In this document: piece after piece, positions 17,952-27,117 of the stretch
Layout of the letters: each line of letters begins with the position of its first letter
Numbering within the stretch: position 1 is the first letter of the stretch
Assembly: GCF_900104535.1 (NCBI RefSeq)
Contig: NZ_LT629710.1
Location: 4,251,501 to 4,315,500, forward strand
Length of the DNA: 64,000 nucleotides
Direction: 5' to 3'
Source of the DNA: Nakamurella panacisegetis
Lineage (GTDB): Bacteria; Actinomycetota; Actinomycetes; Mycobacteriales; Nakamurellaceae
The notes under the pieces: model-generated
Told to the model about the DNA's origin: nothing
The model's input: the letters and a program-made list of their open reading frames with translations, nothing else
Databases searched by the model: none
Made by a program: the position numbers and the translations under genes

Positions 17952-18419
17952 TCAGGGTCGGGGCTCCAGGCCCCAGCCCTGCTGGCCGTTCTCGTAGGTA
18001 GCCGGCATGGTCAAGGTGTCGACGAACGCGACGGCCAGGTCCTCGGCTTCCCTCTCATCCTCTTCGGAATAGCCGCAATAGGGGCCGTCGGCGCGATCGC
18101 GAGCGGTCAGACTCCACTCGTCCAGATCGGGCATCTGATGCTCCAGGAGCAGGTGCGCCAGACCGTGCGTAACGATCATCGAGCGGTCCCGGCCGAGATC
18201 CATCGGCGGTATGAAGACGTAGTCCGTTGTCTCGGTGCGTAGTGCGGTGCTGACCAGGTCCTGGGGCAGAGCCGCCTGAGCCATGACGATCGGGCGGCCG
18301 CGCAGCTCCACCAGCCGCTCGAGGCACACATAGGGATCCCAAGGTTCGGGGGCGATCCCGGTCAGCAACTCGAGAACGGCGGCGGGGGTTGGCCGGTTGT
18401 CCTTGGTATCGGTACTCAT
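17952..18419 (-). CDS. ImmA/IrrE-like protein with degenerate HGLAH motif
   Basis: A 155-residue protein resembling the small IrrE-type proteins paired with XRE regulators in actinobacteria. The metalloprotease motif is expected as HELAHLLLGH; here it reads MIVTHGLAHLLLEH, with a GGT codon for Gly in place of the catalytic Glu, while both zinc-ligand His and the later acidic patch (SEEDEREAEDLAVAFVD) remain. It is therefore probably not an active protease and may act as a sensor or binding partner of the regulator encoded 197 bases downstream. ATG 18419 is preceded by GGAG at suitable spacing; two in-frame GTG codons just upstream are less likely. Confidence 0.72.
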   Translation of the reverse strand: MSTDTKDNRPTPAAVLELLTGIAPEPWDPYVCLERLVELRGRPIVMAQAALPQDLVSTALRTETTDYVFIPPMDLGRDRSMIVTHGLAHLLLEHQMPDLDEWSLTARDRADGPYCGYSEEDEREAEDLAVAFVDTLTMPATYENGQQGWGLEPRP

Positions 18420-18470
18420 CACCACTCCAGTGTCACTCTCTCAAATGGATCTGTCAGCCACCCCCAGTAT

Positions 18471-18641
18471 TCAACGGTGGTACGGCCGGGTGGCCGAGAT
18501 CTTGGCGAGCCACTCGTTCGTGTCCTGCAGTCCGACATCGAAGATCTGGGCGGTCCGTTCTTCGCGCAACCCGTCTCCCCACAGCATGGCTGGAACATCC
18601 GAGATGACGGTCAGGCGATGTTCCCATCGGAGGCGACGACT
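18471..18641 (-). pseudogene. Possible 3' remnant of a lost gene
   Basis: Downstream of the cupin stop codon, in the same frame on the minus strand, about 55 codons remain open and read like protein (LTVISDVPAMLWGDGLREER and FDVGLQDTNEWLAKISATRP) before a TGA at 18473-18471. There is no start or ribosome binding site. It may be the tail of a decayed gene; chance openness in GC-rich DNA is the alternative. Confidence 0.22.
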
Positions 18642-19016
18642 TCAGTGCAGTTCACGCACGGATACGGTGCGCTCGTTCCTGGTGTCGCCGGTGTTGATGG
18701 TGCCCTTCGGTTCGAACATCACGATCGAGGTCTCGGCGTCGGCCTTCGGGCAGTGTTCAACGCCACGAGGGACGACGAACACGTCGTTGGGCCCGAGCAC
18801 CACGTCGCGATCGCGCAGCTGGATGGTGAGCTCGCCGGCGACGACCAGAAACAGCTCGTCCGTATCGGGGTGGGTGTGCCAGACGAACTCGCCCTGCACC
18901 TTGGCGATCTTCACGTCGTAGTCGTTGACACTGGTCAGCCGTCGCGGCTGCCAGTGGTCGCGGATCGAGTCGAATGCGGTCAGGGTGTTGATCGGGCCGG
19001 TCGGCGCGGGAGTCAT
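18642..19016 (-). CDS. Cupin domain protein
   Basis: A 124-residue single-domain cupin. The two metal-binding motifs are visible: FVWHTHPDTDELFLVVAGEL (motif 1, HTHPDTDE...G) and VVPRGVEHCPKAD (motif 2, with P.G..H). The family binds a divalent metal and includes isomerases, dioxygenases and small-molecule binders; no specific role can be assigned. Start ATG 19016 gives a complete cupin; the longer open frame upstream lacks a conserved pattern. It is divergent from the F420-type reductase gene. Confidence 0.85.
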   Translation of the reverse strand: MTPAPTGPINTLTAFDSIRDHWQPRRLTSVNDYDVKIAKVQGEFVWHTHPDTDELFLVVAGELTIQLRDRDVVLGPNDVFVVPRGVEHCPKADAETSIVMFEPKGTINTGDTRNERTVSVRELH

Positions 19017-19289
19017 GACGTCAGTCTTGCCGATCGTCGACCCAACGGGCGAGTGCCAGGCAAAGCACAGGTCGCAAGAATCCACGCAACGGTGGCTGGT
19101 CGGGCTGTGCAGCGTTGCGTTCACCCTCGCCGAAGCCGGCGTGCTCAACGGTCGCCGGGGCGCGCGGGCGCGAGGCGCCAGGTTTCTGACCAGCCAGATA
19201 CTGACGCGCGGGAATTCCCGGGACCTCGGCGGCGTCGGCACTAGATGACGGCGATGACCAGAGCGGTTCGCCCAGGATCGAGGAGCGAC

Positions 19290-19958
19290 ATGCAGATCGG
19301 AATCATCGGGGCCGGCCATATCGGCGGGACGTTGACCAGGCGGCTGACCGCCCTGGGACATGACGTGCGGGTGGCCAATTCACGCGATCCGCTCACGCTG
19401 GCCGAGCTGGCGGAAGAGACCGGCGCGACCGCGGTGTGGGCGTCGGAGGCGGCCATCGGTGCGGACCTGGTCATCATCAGCATTCCGCAGAAGAACGTCC
19501 CCGACCTGGCGGACACCGTCGTGCACGGCGCGAAGGAAGGTGCGCCGGTGATCGAGACGAACAACTACTACCCGAAGCAGCGTGACGGCCGGATCGAGAA
19601 GATCGAGGCCGGCACCCCGGAGAGCGTGTGGGTCTCGGAGTTCCTGGCGTGGCCGAAAGAGCTGGTGTTCAAGGTGTTCAACGGGATCTGGTGGAAGCAC
19701 CTGCTGGAGAGCGGCAAGCCCGCGGGTTCCGACGGCCGTATCGCGCTGCCGATCGCGGGCGCCGACGGGCCGGCCAAGGCAGCAGTGTTCGACCTGATCG
19801 ACAGCCTCGGCTTCGATCCGGTCGACGGCGGGCCCCTGGAAGAGTCGTGGCGCCAGCAGCCGGGCCAACCGGTGTACGGCAAGGACTACCCGATCGCGGC
19901 GGCCTTGACCGCGTTGGCCGAAGCGCGCCCGGAACGTCCGGTGGAGTTCCGGGCCTGA
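19290..19958 (+). CDS. NADP-oxidoreductase, coenzyme F420-dependent family
   Basis: A 222-residue Rossmann-fold oxidoreductase of the F420-dependent NADP reductase/ProC-like family. The N-terminus MQIGIIGAGHIGGTLTRRL is the dinucleotide-binding GXGXXG fold, followed by RVANSRDP, typical of NADP preference. VIISIPQKNVPDLAD and ETNNYYPKQRDGRI match conserved positions of the family. Start ATG 19290 is preceded by AGGAG four bases upstream; ATG 19245 is an unlikely longer form. The true hydride donor and acceptor are not known. Confidence 0.85.
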   Translation: MQIGIIGAGHIGGTLTRRLTALGHDVRVANSRDPLTLAELAEETGATAVWASEAAIGADLVIISIPQKNVPDLADTVVHGAKEGAPVIETNNYYPKQRDGRIEKIEAGTPESVWVSEFLAWPKELVFKVFNGIWWKHLLESGKPAGSDGRIALPIAGADGPAKAAVFDLIDSLGFDPVDGGPLEESWRQQPGQPVYGKDYPIAAALTALAEARPERPVEFRA

Positions 19959-20055
19959 CGCGAGCGCGGCTACCTGGAGTCCTGGCGCCGGCATCGATAC
20001 CGCGGCCCGTCCACCTGAGTCGGTGGCCGGGCCGCGGATCTGATGGTGATTCGGA

Positions 20056-23000
20056 TCAGGTGACGGTGATGATCACCTTCTTCGTCACCGCGAGGGTGAC
20101 CCTGGACGGGGCAACGCTCACCGCCAGTGAGTACCTGCCCTTGCCCAGACGCGGCAGGGCCAGTTTCACCGTACCCGCCGTGAGGTGCCCGCGCGCGAGG
20201 GTCTTGCGGCCCACCTTGACCGTGACGATCGCCGTGCCGGCCGACACCCCGTTGGGCACACGCGCCCGGACGGTGATCACCGCCGGTGTCTTGGTGGTGA
20301 TCGTGTGCGGCGAGATGGTCACGGCCACCGCCGGGGTCACTTTCGAGACGTCGATCCTGACGGTCCGGGTGACCTTTCCGCCGAACGGATCGGAGACCGT
20401 GTAGTTGAAGTGGTCAACCCCGGAGAAAGTGCGTGATGGGGCGTACCGCAGGCTGGCGCCGCTGCCCGTGACCGTGCCGTGGGCCGGCTTGGTGTGCGTG
20501 TAGGTCAACGGATCGCGGTCGGCGTCGGCGCCCTTGAGGGTGATCGAGACGGGCGTGGCCACCTTTGTCTTCTTGGTGATGGCGGAGGCCGTGGGCGCCC
20601 TGTTGACGACCTTGACCGTGATGGCTGCGGTGGCGGTCGCCCTCGACGTGTCGGTGACCGTCACGCGGAAGCTGTCCGTCCCGACGAACTTGCCCGTCGG
20701 GGTGTAGACGATGTTGGCCCCCGAGCCGGACACGGTTCCGTGAGCGGGACGGCTGTAGGAGTACGTCAGAGCGTCGCCGTCGGCATCGGTGGCCTTGACG
20801 GCAATGCGAATTGCCTTGCCCGCATGGGTGGTGACGGTCGTCGGGGCCACCTTCGGCGGGTTGTTGTGCGTCTTGTAGCTGATGGTGGTCGCCACGTTCG
20901 CCTTGCGCGGCGCGAGCGTCACGGTGACCGTGCGGGTCGCCGCGTCGTACTTCCAGGCGGTGGCCGCGAGCTTGATTCCGTTCACGGAAACCGACTTCGG
21001 GGCGTCCGCGTTGGTGAACTGTGCAGTCCACTGCCGATCGGTGACCTGTCCGGCGTAGGAACCCTTGGCCGCCGCGATGTTCAGGGTGCTGACCCCCGCC
21101 TTCTCGGTGTAGCTGATCGCAGTGGTGGCGGACTGTGTGGTGTCGGTCGTCGTGCCGTTGTCCTCGTAGAGGGAGTAGGCGCCGTTGGCGCCGCCGGCGA
21201 CGGTGACCGTCACCTTGGTCAGCGCGTTCTGCACATCGTTGGCGACGTTGTCGGTGCGGGTGGTCATGATCCCGCCGGACTTGATGAACACCGGCATGGT
21301 GGACAGATCGGTGGTGACCGCGGCGGTCGTTCCACCGGCGTAGGTCTTTCCGGTGAAGTAGTCCGTCCACGTGCTGCCGGCCGGGAACCACACGTTGGTG
21401 GTCACCGAACCCGTGCCCGGCGTCGTCACCGGGGCGACGAGTACGTCCGGGCCGTAGAGGTACTCGCTGTCGTCGTTGGCGTAGGCCTCCTGCTGGTCGG
21501 GGTACTGCAGGTAGAGGTCCCGCACGATCGGCATGCCGGTCGTCGACGACTGCTGCGCCAGCGAATAGGTGTAGGGGACGAGCTTTTCCCGCAGGTTGAG
21601 GAACTTGTCGGCCGAGGATTCGGCCGCGGCCCCGTACTGCCAGGGCAACCGGTCGCTGTGGTTGGAGTGCAGACGGTCGATGGGCTGGAACGTACCCAGC
21701 TGCACCCACCGGGCGTACAGGTCGTCGGCCAGCTTGGTGCTGTTCGGTTCACTGCCGGTGGTCTGCGCGCCGCCGGTGTGCCCGCCTATGTCGTGGCTGA
21801 TGGAAGCCATGCCGGTGGCCGAGGACTCACCCGGCGTATAGCCCACCTCGTAGGCCAGGGTGGACCAGTCGGAGATGGTGTCACCGGTGAAGTGCAGGGT
21901 GGTGCGCTTGTCGGCCCAGGGTCCGGTGGAACTGGTAGCGGAGTTGCCGTAACCGCCGGTCGCCAATGATCCATAGGCGCGGGAGAAGGCGAAGCCGCGG
22001 TCGACCGTCTTGGCCGTGTAGTCGGCGTACGCCTGATTGATCAGGGCGTCACCCGAGATGCCCGTCTGCGATGACGTTGTCGAGTCGCAGCACCAGTCGA
22101 GCCACCAGAGGTCGTTGCCGTCCGCCTGCATGGTGTTGTGCAGGTCCAGGTAGGCCTGCAGCTGGTCGGGATCACCGAAATCGAAGACGTAGCAGTTGGC
22201 GCCCCCGCCGGAGCACGAGCCGGGCTGCAGCTTCCCCTTCGCCGTGGCCTGTGCCTGGGCGAACTGCGGATCCGAGGCCAGGATGCTGGGGTGGATGTTG
22301 AGTGACGTGTGCAGACCCTGGGCGTGCGCCCAGGCGAAGTAGGCCGCCGGGTCCGGGAACTTGGATGTGTCGATCTCCCAACCGTTCCACTGGTTCGGGG
22401 ACTTGAAGTCGGTGTCGGTGACCAGAACGTCCAGCGGGACACCCTCGGAGCGGAACTTCGGCAGGATGGTGTTCTGGTAGTCAGCCGCGGTGCGGTCGTA
22501 GTACTCGGAGTACCAGACGCCATAGGCCCAACGCGGCAACAGTTTCGGCGGTCCGGTCAGGGTCGCGAGATCCTGCAGGCCCTGGGCGTAATCCTTGCCG
22601 TAGCCGAAGACGTAGCCGTCCTGATACGGCGTACCCCCGTGGGTCGGGCGCGGTGTCAGCGCTCGCGTGGAGGTGTTGAAGATGCCCGACGCGGTGTCGT
22701 CGATCAGCGACCAGCCGTCCTGGTAGAGCAGGCCCGGGTTGGTGAGTGCGCCCCCGTCCACGCCGTCCAGGCTCCGGCGATACCCGCCGAGCGGTGCGTG
22801 CGGGTCGAGCAGGGCAGAGCTGGTGGTGGTGAAAGCGGCAGTGTCCAGGTTGACGTTGCAACCGTCGGCGTCGGGACATCCGAGAGTCACGACGTTGTCA
22901 CCCGCGATCAGGTCAACCGGGATGGCGACGGTGCGCCAGGCGTCCCAGCTGCTCGTCGGGGCCAGCGTGGCCGTGGTCGCGGCGGCCGAGCCGACGGTGA

Positions 23001-24147
23001 TCGAGATGCGGCGCGACTTGATGCCCTTGGCCCCGGCCACGTTGTTCGCGTAGCGCAGCTGCAGTTGGTAGTGACCGGCTGGCGGGACTCCGGTTACGGT
23101 CAGCATGTCGGTGGCCGTGGTGGTCTCCATGCCGGCCACGAATCCGGTGCCGGAATAGTTGTTGTGGTCGAAGGCAAGCTTCGCGCCACCGGCGAGCGTG
23201 CCCGAGTCCAACTCGCAGATCGAGCCGAAATCGCAGGGTGCGGCGACCGGTGCGGCCACTCCCGGATAGGGGTCACCGGTGGTGACCGCGGCTACGCTGT
23301 CGAAGTTCACGTTGCCCGAGTCGGTGGCCGTGTGCGTGAAGGTGATGGTGTGGGCACCGGCGCTCAGGGTCAGCGTCGTCTTCGCGACGTTCCAGCTGTC
23401 CCAATTGGCCGTGGTCGGCAGACTCAACGTGCTGGCCGCTCCCCCGTCGGCGGAGACGCTCAACGTGCGCGTGACGTTCTTTCCGTCCCCACCTGTGCTG
23501 TTGGCGTACCGGGCATCGACGTCGTACTCACCAGCCGCGGGCACGTTGACCGTGAAGGACAACGAGTCGCCGACGTTGGCGAACCCACCGACGAATCCGT
23601 GCCCGGTGTATCCACTGTGGTCGGTGGCCAGGGTCAGGCCGTTGAGGGCGAGATCCTCTGCCTCGCACAGGGTGCCGAAGGCGCAGGTCGGAGCGGTGAT
23701 GGAGGCCCATGGCGCCGCGGTCACGGCCTGGGTGCCGTTGGCCTCGGTGAGACGCAGGTTGTCCGCGGTGAACGGTCCTGAGTCGACCTTGTAGGCCAGC
23801 GTGACGGCGGAGGTCTTGATGGTCAGCCAGCCGTCCACCGTGCTGACCACGGGTGTGGTCGCCGTGAAAGAGTCGCGGCCGATCGCATTGAAAGTGGCAT
23901 CGTCGACGAATTTGGTGTCGCCGGCGTACTCGGTCCGGATGAGCGTCGGAGAGAGCACCTCGAATCGCGCGCTACCGGAGACGATGGCGCCGGTCGCCGC
24001 GGTGGTGACGGCGGCGGCGGGGGCGGCTGACGCCTGCGCCGCTTGGGCCGGAATGGCCATGACCGCCCCGGCGAGCACAGACACACCGACGGCGACCGTC
24101 AGTCTCTGCGATCGCAGTCGTCGGAAGACTCCTGAAGAACGTTTCAA
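20056..24147 (-). CDS. Very large secreted GH31 glycosidase with carbohydrate-binding and Ig-like domains
   Basis: A 1363-residue extracellular enzyme. Residues 1-40 are a Sec signal peptide. Two CBM6/35-like modules follow, each containing YSGTGF or YTGHGF and YD/LQ.RYAN segments. The GH31 barrel carries DVLVTDTDFKSPNQWNGWEI, WWLDWCCDSTTSSQTG (the Asp of WWLDW fits the nucleophile) and HFTGDTISDWSTL (acid/base Asp). A C-terminal beta domain follows, then two Ig/cadherin-like repeats (SYSRPAHGTVSGSGANIVY and YTHTKPAHGTVTGSGASLRY) and a terminal beta module. GH31 enzymes act on alpha-glucosides, alpha-xylosides and others; the substrate is unknown here. The start is TTG 24147, eight bases after AAAGGAG; the ATG nearby is out of frame. 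A ROK regulator gene lies just upstream on the same strand. Confidence 0.92.
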   Translation of the reverse strand: MKRSSGVFRRLRSQRLTVAVGVSVLAGAVMAIPAQAAQASAAPAAAVTTAATGAIVSGSARFEVLSPTLIRTEYAGDTKFVDDATFNAIGRDSFTATTPVVSTVDGWLTIKTSAVTLAYKVDSGPFTADNLRLTEANGTQAVTAAPWASITAPTCAFGTLCEAEDLALNGLTLATDHSGYTGHGFVGGFANVGDSLSFTVNVPAAGEYDVDARYANSTGGDGKNVTRTLSVSADGGAASTLSLPTTANWDSWNVAKTTLTLSAGAHTITFTHTATDSGNVNFDSVAAVTTGDPYPGVAAPVAAPCDFGSICELDSGTLAGGAKLAFDHNNYSGTGFVAGMETTTATDMLTVTGVPPAGHYQLQLRYANNVAGAKGIKSRRISITVGSAAATTATLAPTSSWDAWRTVAIPVDLIAGDNVVTLGCPDADGCNVNLDTAAFTTTSSALLDPHAPLGGYRRSLDGVDGGALTNPGLLYQDGWSLIDDTASGIFNTSTRALTPRPTHGGTPYQDGYVFGYGKDYAQGLQDLATLTGPPKLLPRWAYGVWYSEYYDRTAADYQNTILPKFRSEGVPLDVLVTDTDFKSPNQWNGWEIDTSKFPDPAAYFAWAHAQGLHTSLNIHPSILASDPQFAQAQATAKGKLQPGSCSGGGANCYVFDFGDPDQLQAYLDLHNTMQADGNDLWWLDWCCDSTTSSQTGISGDALINQAYADYTAKTVDRGFAFSRAYGSLATGGYGNSATSSTGPWADKRTTLHFTGDTISDWSTLAYEVGYTPGESSATGMASISHDIGGHTGGAQTTGSEPNSTKLADDLYARWVQLGTFQPIDRLHSNHSDRLPWQYGAAAESSADKFLNLREKLVPYTYSLAQQSSTTGMPIVRDLYLQYPDQQEAYANDDSEYLYGPDVLVAPVTTPGTGSVTTNVWFPAGSTWTDYFTGKTYAGGTTAAVTTDLSTMPVFIKSGGIMTTRTDNVANDVQNALTKVTVTVAGGANGAYSLYEDNGTTTDTTQSATTAISYTEKAGVSTLNIAAAKGSYAGQVTDRQWTAQFTNADAPKSVSVNGIKLAATAWKYDAATRTVTVTLAPRKANVATTISYKTHNNPPKVAPTTVTTHAGKAIRIAVKATDADGDALTYSYSRPAHGTVSGSGANIVYTPTGKFVGTDSFRVTVTDTSRATATAAITVKVVNRAPTASAITKKTKVATPVSITLKGADADRDPLTYTHTKPAHGTVTGSGASLRYAPSRTFSGVDHFNYTVSDPFGGKVTRTVRIDVSKVTPAVAVTISPHTITTKTPAVITVRARVPNGVSAGTAIVTVKVGRKTLARGHLTAGTVKLALPRLGKGRYSLAVSVAPSRVTLAVTKKVIITVT

Positions 24148-24253
24148 CGCATGAACTCCTTTGTTCGATGACGGGTCACCCGGACCGAGCGGGCCGAGTT
24201 GGTGGGAGACATTCGCTACCGGCGGCCAGGCTCCAGCCGGGAGTGCCGACCGG

Positions 24254-25471
24254 TCACAGACGCACCTGCGACGTTCCGGATCGGTTGCTGGACAACGTCT
24301 GAGAGCGGTCGACGAACCGGGATGACTCGGTCAGGACCACGGCCAGCGCGCCGACCAGGGAGGCTCGGCCACCCAGTTCGGAGACGCAGACCTTGATCGG
24401 ACGACCGAATGGGATGGTGGTCAGTTCGGCACGGATCGGGTCGGCCAGCAGCGCGCCGAGCGCGGCCAGTTCGCCGCCCAGCACGATGGTCGTCGGGTTG
24501 ATCACCAGAGCGACGTTGGCCAGAGCTCGGCCCATCGCCTTGGCCCCATCGGAGATGACGCGCAGCACCTCCTGGTGGCCCGCCCGCGCCTGCTCGACCA
24601 GGTGGGCGATCGAATTGACACCGAGGGTGGTGCGGCCGAGTCGGCGCAGCATCCCGTCGCCGCCGGCGTACAGCTCCAGGCAGCCCCGCCGGCCACACCA
24701 GCACCGTTCGCCGTCGGGTTCGGCCGTCACGTGACCGAGTTCCCCGGCATAGCCGTCCCGTCCGCGATGCACCTGGGAACCGAAGGCAACGCCGAGTCCG
24801 ACGCGGCTCGCAACCTTGACGTAGAGCAGATCGCCGTCGTCCGAGTGTCCCCGGGAGACCGCTTCGGCCAGCGCTCCGAGGTTGGCGTCGTTCTCCATCA
24901 CCACGGGGATGTTCCATTGCTGCGCAACACGTCCGGCCAGTTCGGATCCGTTCCAGCCGGGCAGCACCCCGGGTACCAGGAGCCGTTCGCTGTCGGTCGC
25001 CACGGGTGCGGCGATGCTGATTGCGGCACCGATCAGCTGCTCGGGTTCGACCGCGGCCTGGCTCAGGGTCTCCTCGATGCTGCGAACGACGATCTCGATG
25101 CCCTTGGCGGCCCCGTGGCCGCGAGGCAGAGTGGTCCACCGCTCGGTCAGCACGGTTCGCGACAAGTCACCGACGGCGACCGCCACATGACGAACCCCGA
25201 CGTCGACCGCGATGGCCACCCCGGCCGATCGGTTCAGGGCGACGGTGGCGGTCGGACGGCCTTGACGGTGTTCGGACCGGCTGCGGCGTTCCGACACCAG
25301 GCCTCGTTGGGCGAGATCGCCGACCAGGCTGGAAATGGTGGCGCGCGACAACCCCGTCTGTTCCGCCAGTTCGGCACGGGTGGCCGATCCGGCATGCCGC
25401 AGCACGTCGACGACCCGTACCCGATTCGCCGCACGGATCGCACCGCTCGTCGGCTGAACCATCCTCTTCAC
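24254..25471 (-). CDS. ROK-family transcriptional regulator
   Basis: A 405-residue repressor-type ROK protein (NagC/XylR class). The N-terminal winged helix is RAELAEQTGLSRATISSLVG with a following QRGLVSER wing. The sugar-kinase-like part begins VAIAVDVGVRHVAVAVGDLS and contains GELGHVTAEPDGERCWCGRR followed by GCLE, the zinc-binding ROK signature. Such proteins bind a sugar or sugar phosphate and repress carbohydrate genes. The GH31 gene starts 106 bases downstream on the same strand and is the obvious target. GTG 25471 is preceded by AAGGGG; ATG 25462 is an alternative. Confidence 0.92.
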   Translation of the reverse strand: MKRMVQPTSGAIRAANRVRVVDVLRHAGSATRAELAEQTGLSRATISSLVGDLAQRGLVSERRSRSEHRQGRPTATVALNRSAGVAIAVDVGVRHVAVAVGDLSRTVLTERWTTLPRGHGAAKGIEIVVRSIEETLSQAAVEPEQLIGAAISIAAPVATDSERLLVPGVLPGWNGSELAGRVAQQWNIPVVMENDANLGALAEAVSRGHSDDGDLLYVKVASRVGLGVAFGSQVHRGRDGYAGELGHVTAEPDGERCWCGRRGCLELYAGGDGMLRRLGRTTLGVNSIAHLVEQARAGHQEVLRVISDGAKAMGRALANVALVINPTTIVLGGELAALGALLADPIRAELTTIPFGRPIKVCVSELGGRASLVGALAVVLTESSRFVDRSQTLSSNRSGTSQVRL

Positions 25472-26122
25472 GACGCCCCTTCTCGGTACTTCAGTTGACG
25501 ACCCCAGGTTGATCGAGGCCTTCGGATTATGTCAACACCTCGACAGAAGTCCCGAGTTTTAACAACGCGAAGCAACCGGACTTGGCCGTTCCCCTATCCG
25601 CCATAGGCGTCCAGACTTCGACGGTCTCAGACCTGGCGCAAGTGTTCTTCAGTGACCGTGCAAAGAGGATTGCCAGCTCAGGATCCGTGGGCTGGAGTGC
25701 CACTCATTGCTGCTCAACTTCGAGGGTGAGGCCGGTGGTCGCGTCCACGAAGTACCGGCTGCCCATGGGCCGTTTGGGCAGCAACGGCGCGGAGTGGTCC
25801 TTCCCGACTGCGGCCCAGACCCTCATTCGGGGACGATCTCGGCGCGCAATTCTTGCCCACGTGGATATACACCGGCGTATCCGTCTCGATGAAACGTGCT
25901 AAGTAGATCGATCCACACCTTTCCATCGGTGACGCCGATGAGGCCGTCCAGTGGAACTTCAGTGTGTTGCCGACGGCGACCCGTAGCTGCCGTTGACCGT
26001 CGCAGCGAACTTCGCGCCGCACGGTGTGAGGACACCCTCGCCCAGCGGCGGCTGTCCGGCATCGGACGCAGCTGGATTCTGGCTGGTGGCCTAGAGGCGC
26101 CCCGGCCCTGCGGGCGTCCGGT
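25472..26122. other. 650-base gap with a likely frameshifted gene remnant
   Basis: This holds the ROK promoter region and, on the minus strand at about 25704-26063, protein-like segments in different frames: VPLDGLIGVTDGKVWIDLLS and FHRDGYAGVYPRGQELRAEI in one, VWAAVGKDHSAPLLPKRPMG and YFVDATTGLTLEVEQQ in the next, ending at TGA 25706-25704. No intact gene is supported elsewhere. Confidence 0.4.
25704..26063 (-). pseudogene. Frameshifted remnant of an unidentified small gene
   Basis: Two consecutive minus-strand frames give GC-biased, protein-like sequence that joins end to end (…RAEIVPE, then RVWAAVGKDHSAPLLPKRPM…LEVEQQ stop). The junction lies near 25830. A third frame upstream may hold the N-terminus. 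No family was recognised. Confidence 0.35.
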
Positions 26123-27055
26123 TCAGCGCTGACCGGAAGCGGCCGGCCGGATCGATCCGACATCGCTTCGACTGGAACGACTCAAGGCCGTCCCGTCGTC
26201 GGGCACCGGAGCCGGAGCGGAGCGCTGCGCGCCGATCCCGGCGACGACGACGGCCGCCACACCGACCAACTGCAGCAGATCCGGGCGCTGCGTGAGGATC
26301 ACCAGTCCGAGCACGGTGGCGATCGCCGGTTCCAGGGCCATCAAGGTGCCGAAGGCCGCCACCCGCATCCGGCGCAGCGCCAGCATCTCGAATGCGAAGG
26401 GCAACAACGGCACCAGGATCGCCACGCCGATGCCCTGGAGCGCGATCGGCACGGTGAGCCCGCTGATCGCGGCCATCAGTCCACATGGGGCGAGCGTGAC
26501 GGCCGCCGTACCGAGAGAGATGGCCAGCCCCTGCATGCCCGGCAGCTGCGAGCCGACCCGCTGGGTGAGCAGGATGTAGCCGCCCCAACTGATTCCGGAA
26601 GCGACCGCGAATCCACAGCCGACCAGATCGAGATGACCGACCCAGGGTTGGGTCAGGCCGAGTACGCCGCCCAGCGCCAGCGCCGGCCAGAGCAGCGCCG
26701 ACTGGCGGTGGCATCGAAGCGCGGCCACGCTCAGTGGCCCAAGGAACTCGATGGCCACCGCCGTGCCGAGCGGGATACGGGCGATCGCCTCGATGAACAT
26801 CAACATCAGCAGGCCGGTCACCACGCCCAGGCCGAGGGTGTTCCGCAGCAGCAGCCACGGCAGTCGAAACAGCGGCGGCCGGGCGAGTACCAGCAGGACG
26901 GCCCCGGCGACCGTCAGCCGCAGCCATGCGGTGCCGGCCGGAGTCAGCGCCTGAAACAGCTGCGTGCTCAAGGCCGAGCCGAGTTGGACGGACAACATGG
27001 CCGATATGGCCAATGCGGGGGCGGGGATCTTCACGGCCTGAGTCAATCGTTCCAC
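26123..27055 (-). CDS. EamA/RhtA-type transporter
   Basis: A 310-residue inner-membrane protein with about ten hydrophobic segments in two repeated halves, the drug/metabolite transporter (EamA) fold. AVAIEFLGPLSVAAL and TLMALEPAIATVLGLVIL are characteristic of the RhtA subgroup, which in E. coli exports threonine and homoserine. The C-terminus after the last helix is short and polar. ATG 27055 is preceded by no strong ribosome binding site. The divergent LysR gene starts 62 bases away, the usual arrangement of a LysR regulator with its target, so this exporter is probably induced by its own substrate. Confidence 0.88.
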   Translation of the reverse strand: MERLTQAVKIPAPALAISAMLSVQLGSALSTQLFQALTPAGTAWLRLTVAGAVLLVLARPPLFRLPWLLLRNTLGLGVVTGLLMLMFIEAIARIPLGTAVAIEFLGPLSVAALRCHRQSALLWPALALGGVLGLTQPWVGHLDLVGCGFAVASGISWGGYILLTQRVGSQLPGMQGLAISLGTAAVTLAPCGLMAAISGLTVPIALQGIGVAILVPLLPFAFEMLALRRMRVAAFGTLMALEPAIATVLGLVILTQRPDLLQLVGVAAVVVAGIGAQRSAPAPVPDDGTALSRSSRSDVGSIRPAASGQR

Positions 27056-27117
27056 AGCATTCGCGTCCAGCGGAGGTTCATCAACAGACCGTCCGCAAGA
27101 AGTGGATAATTGGCCGC

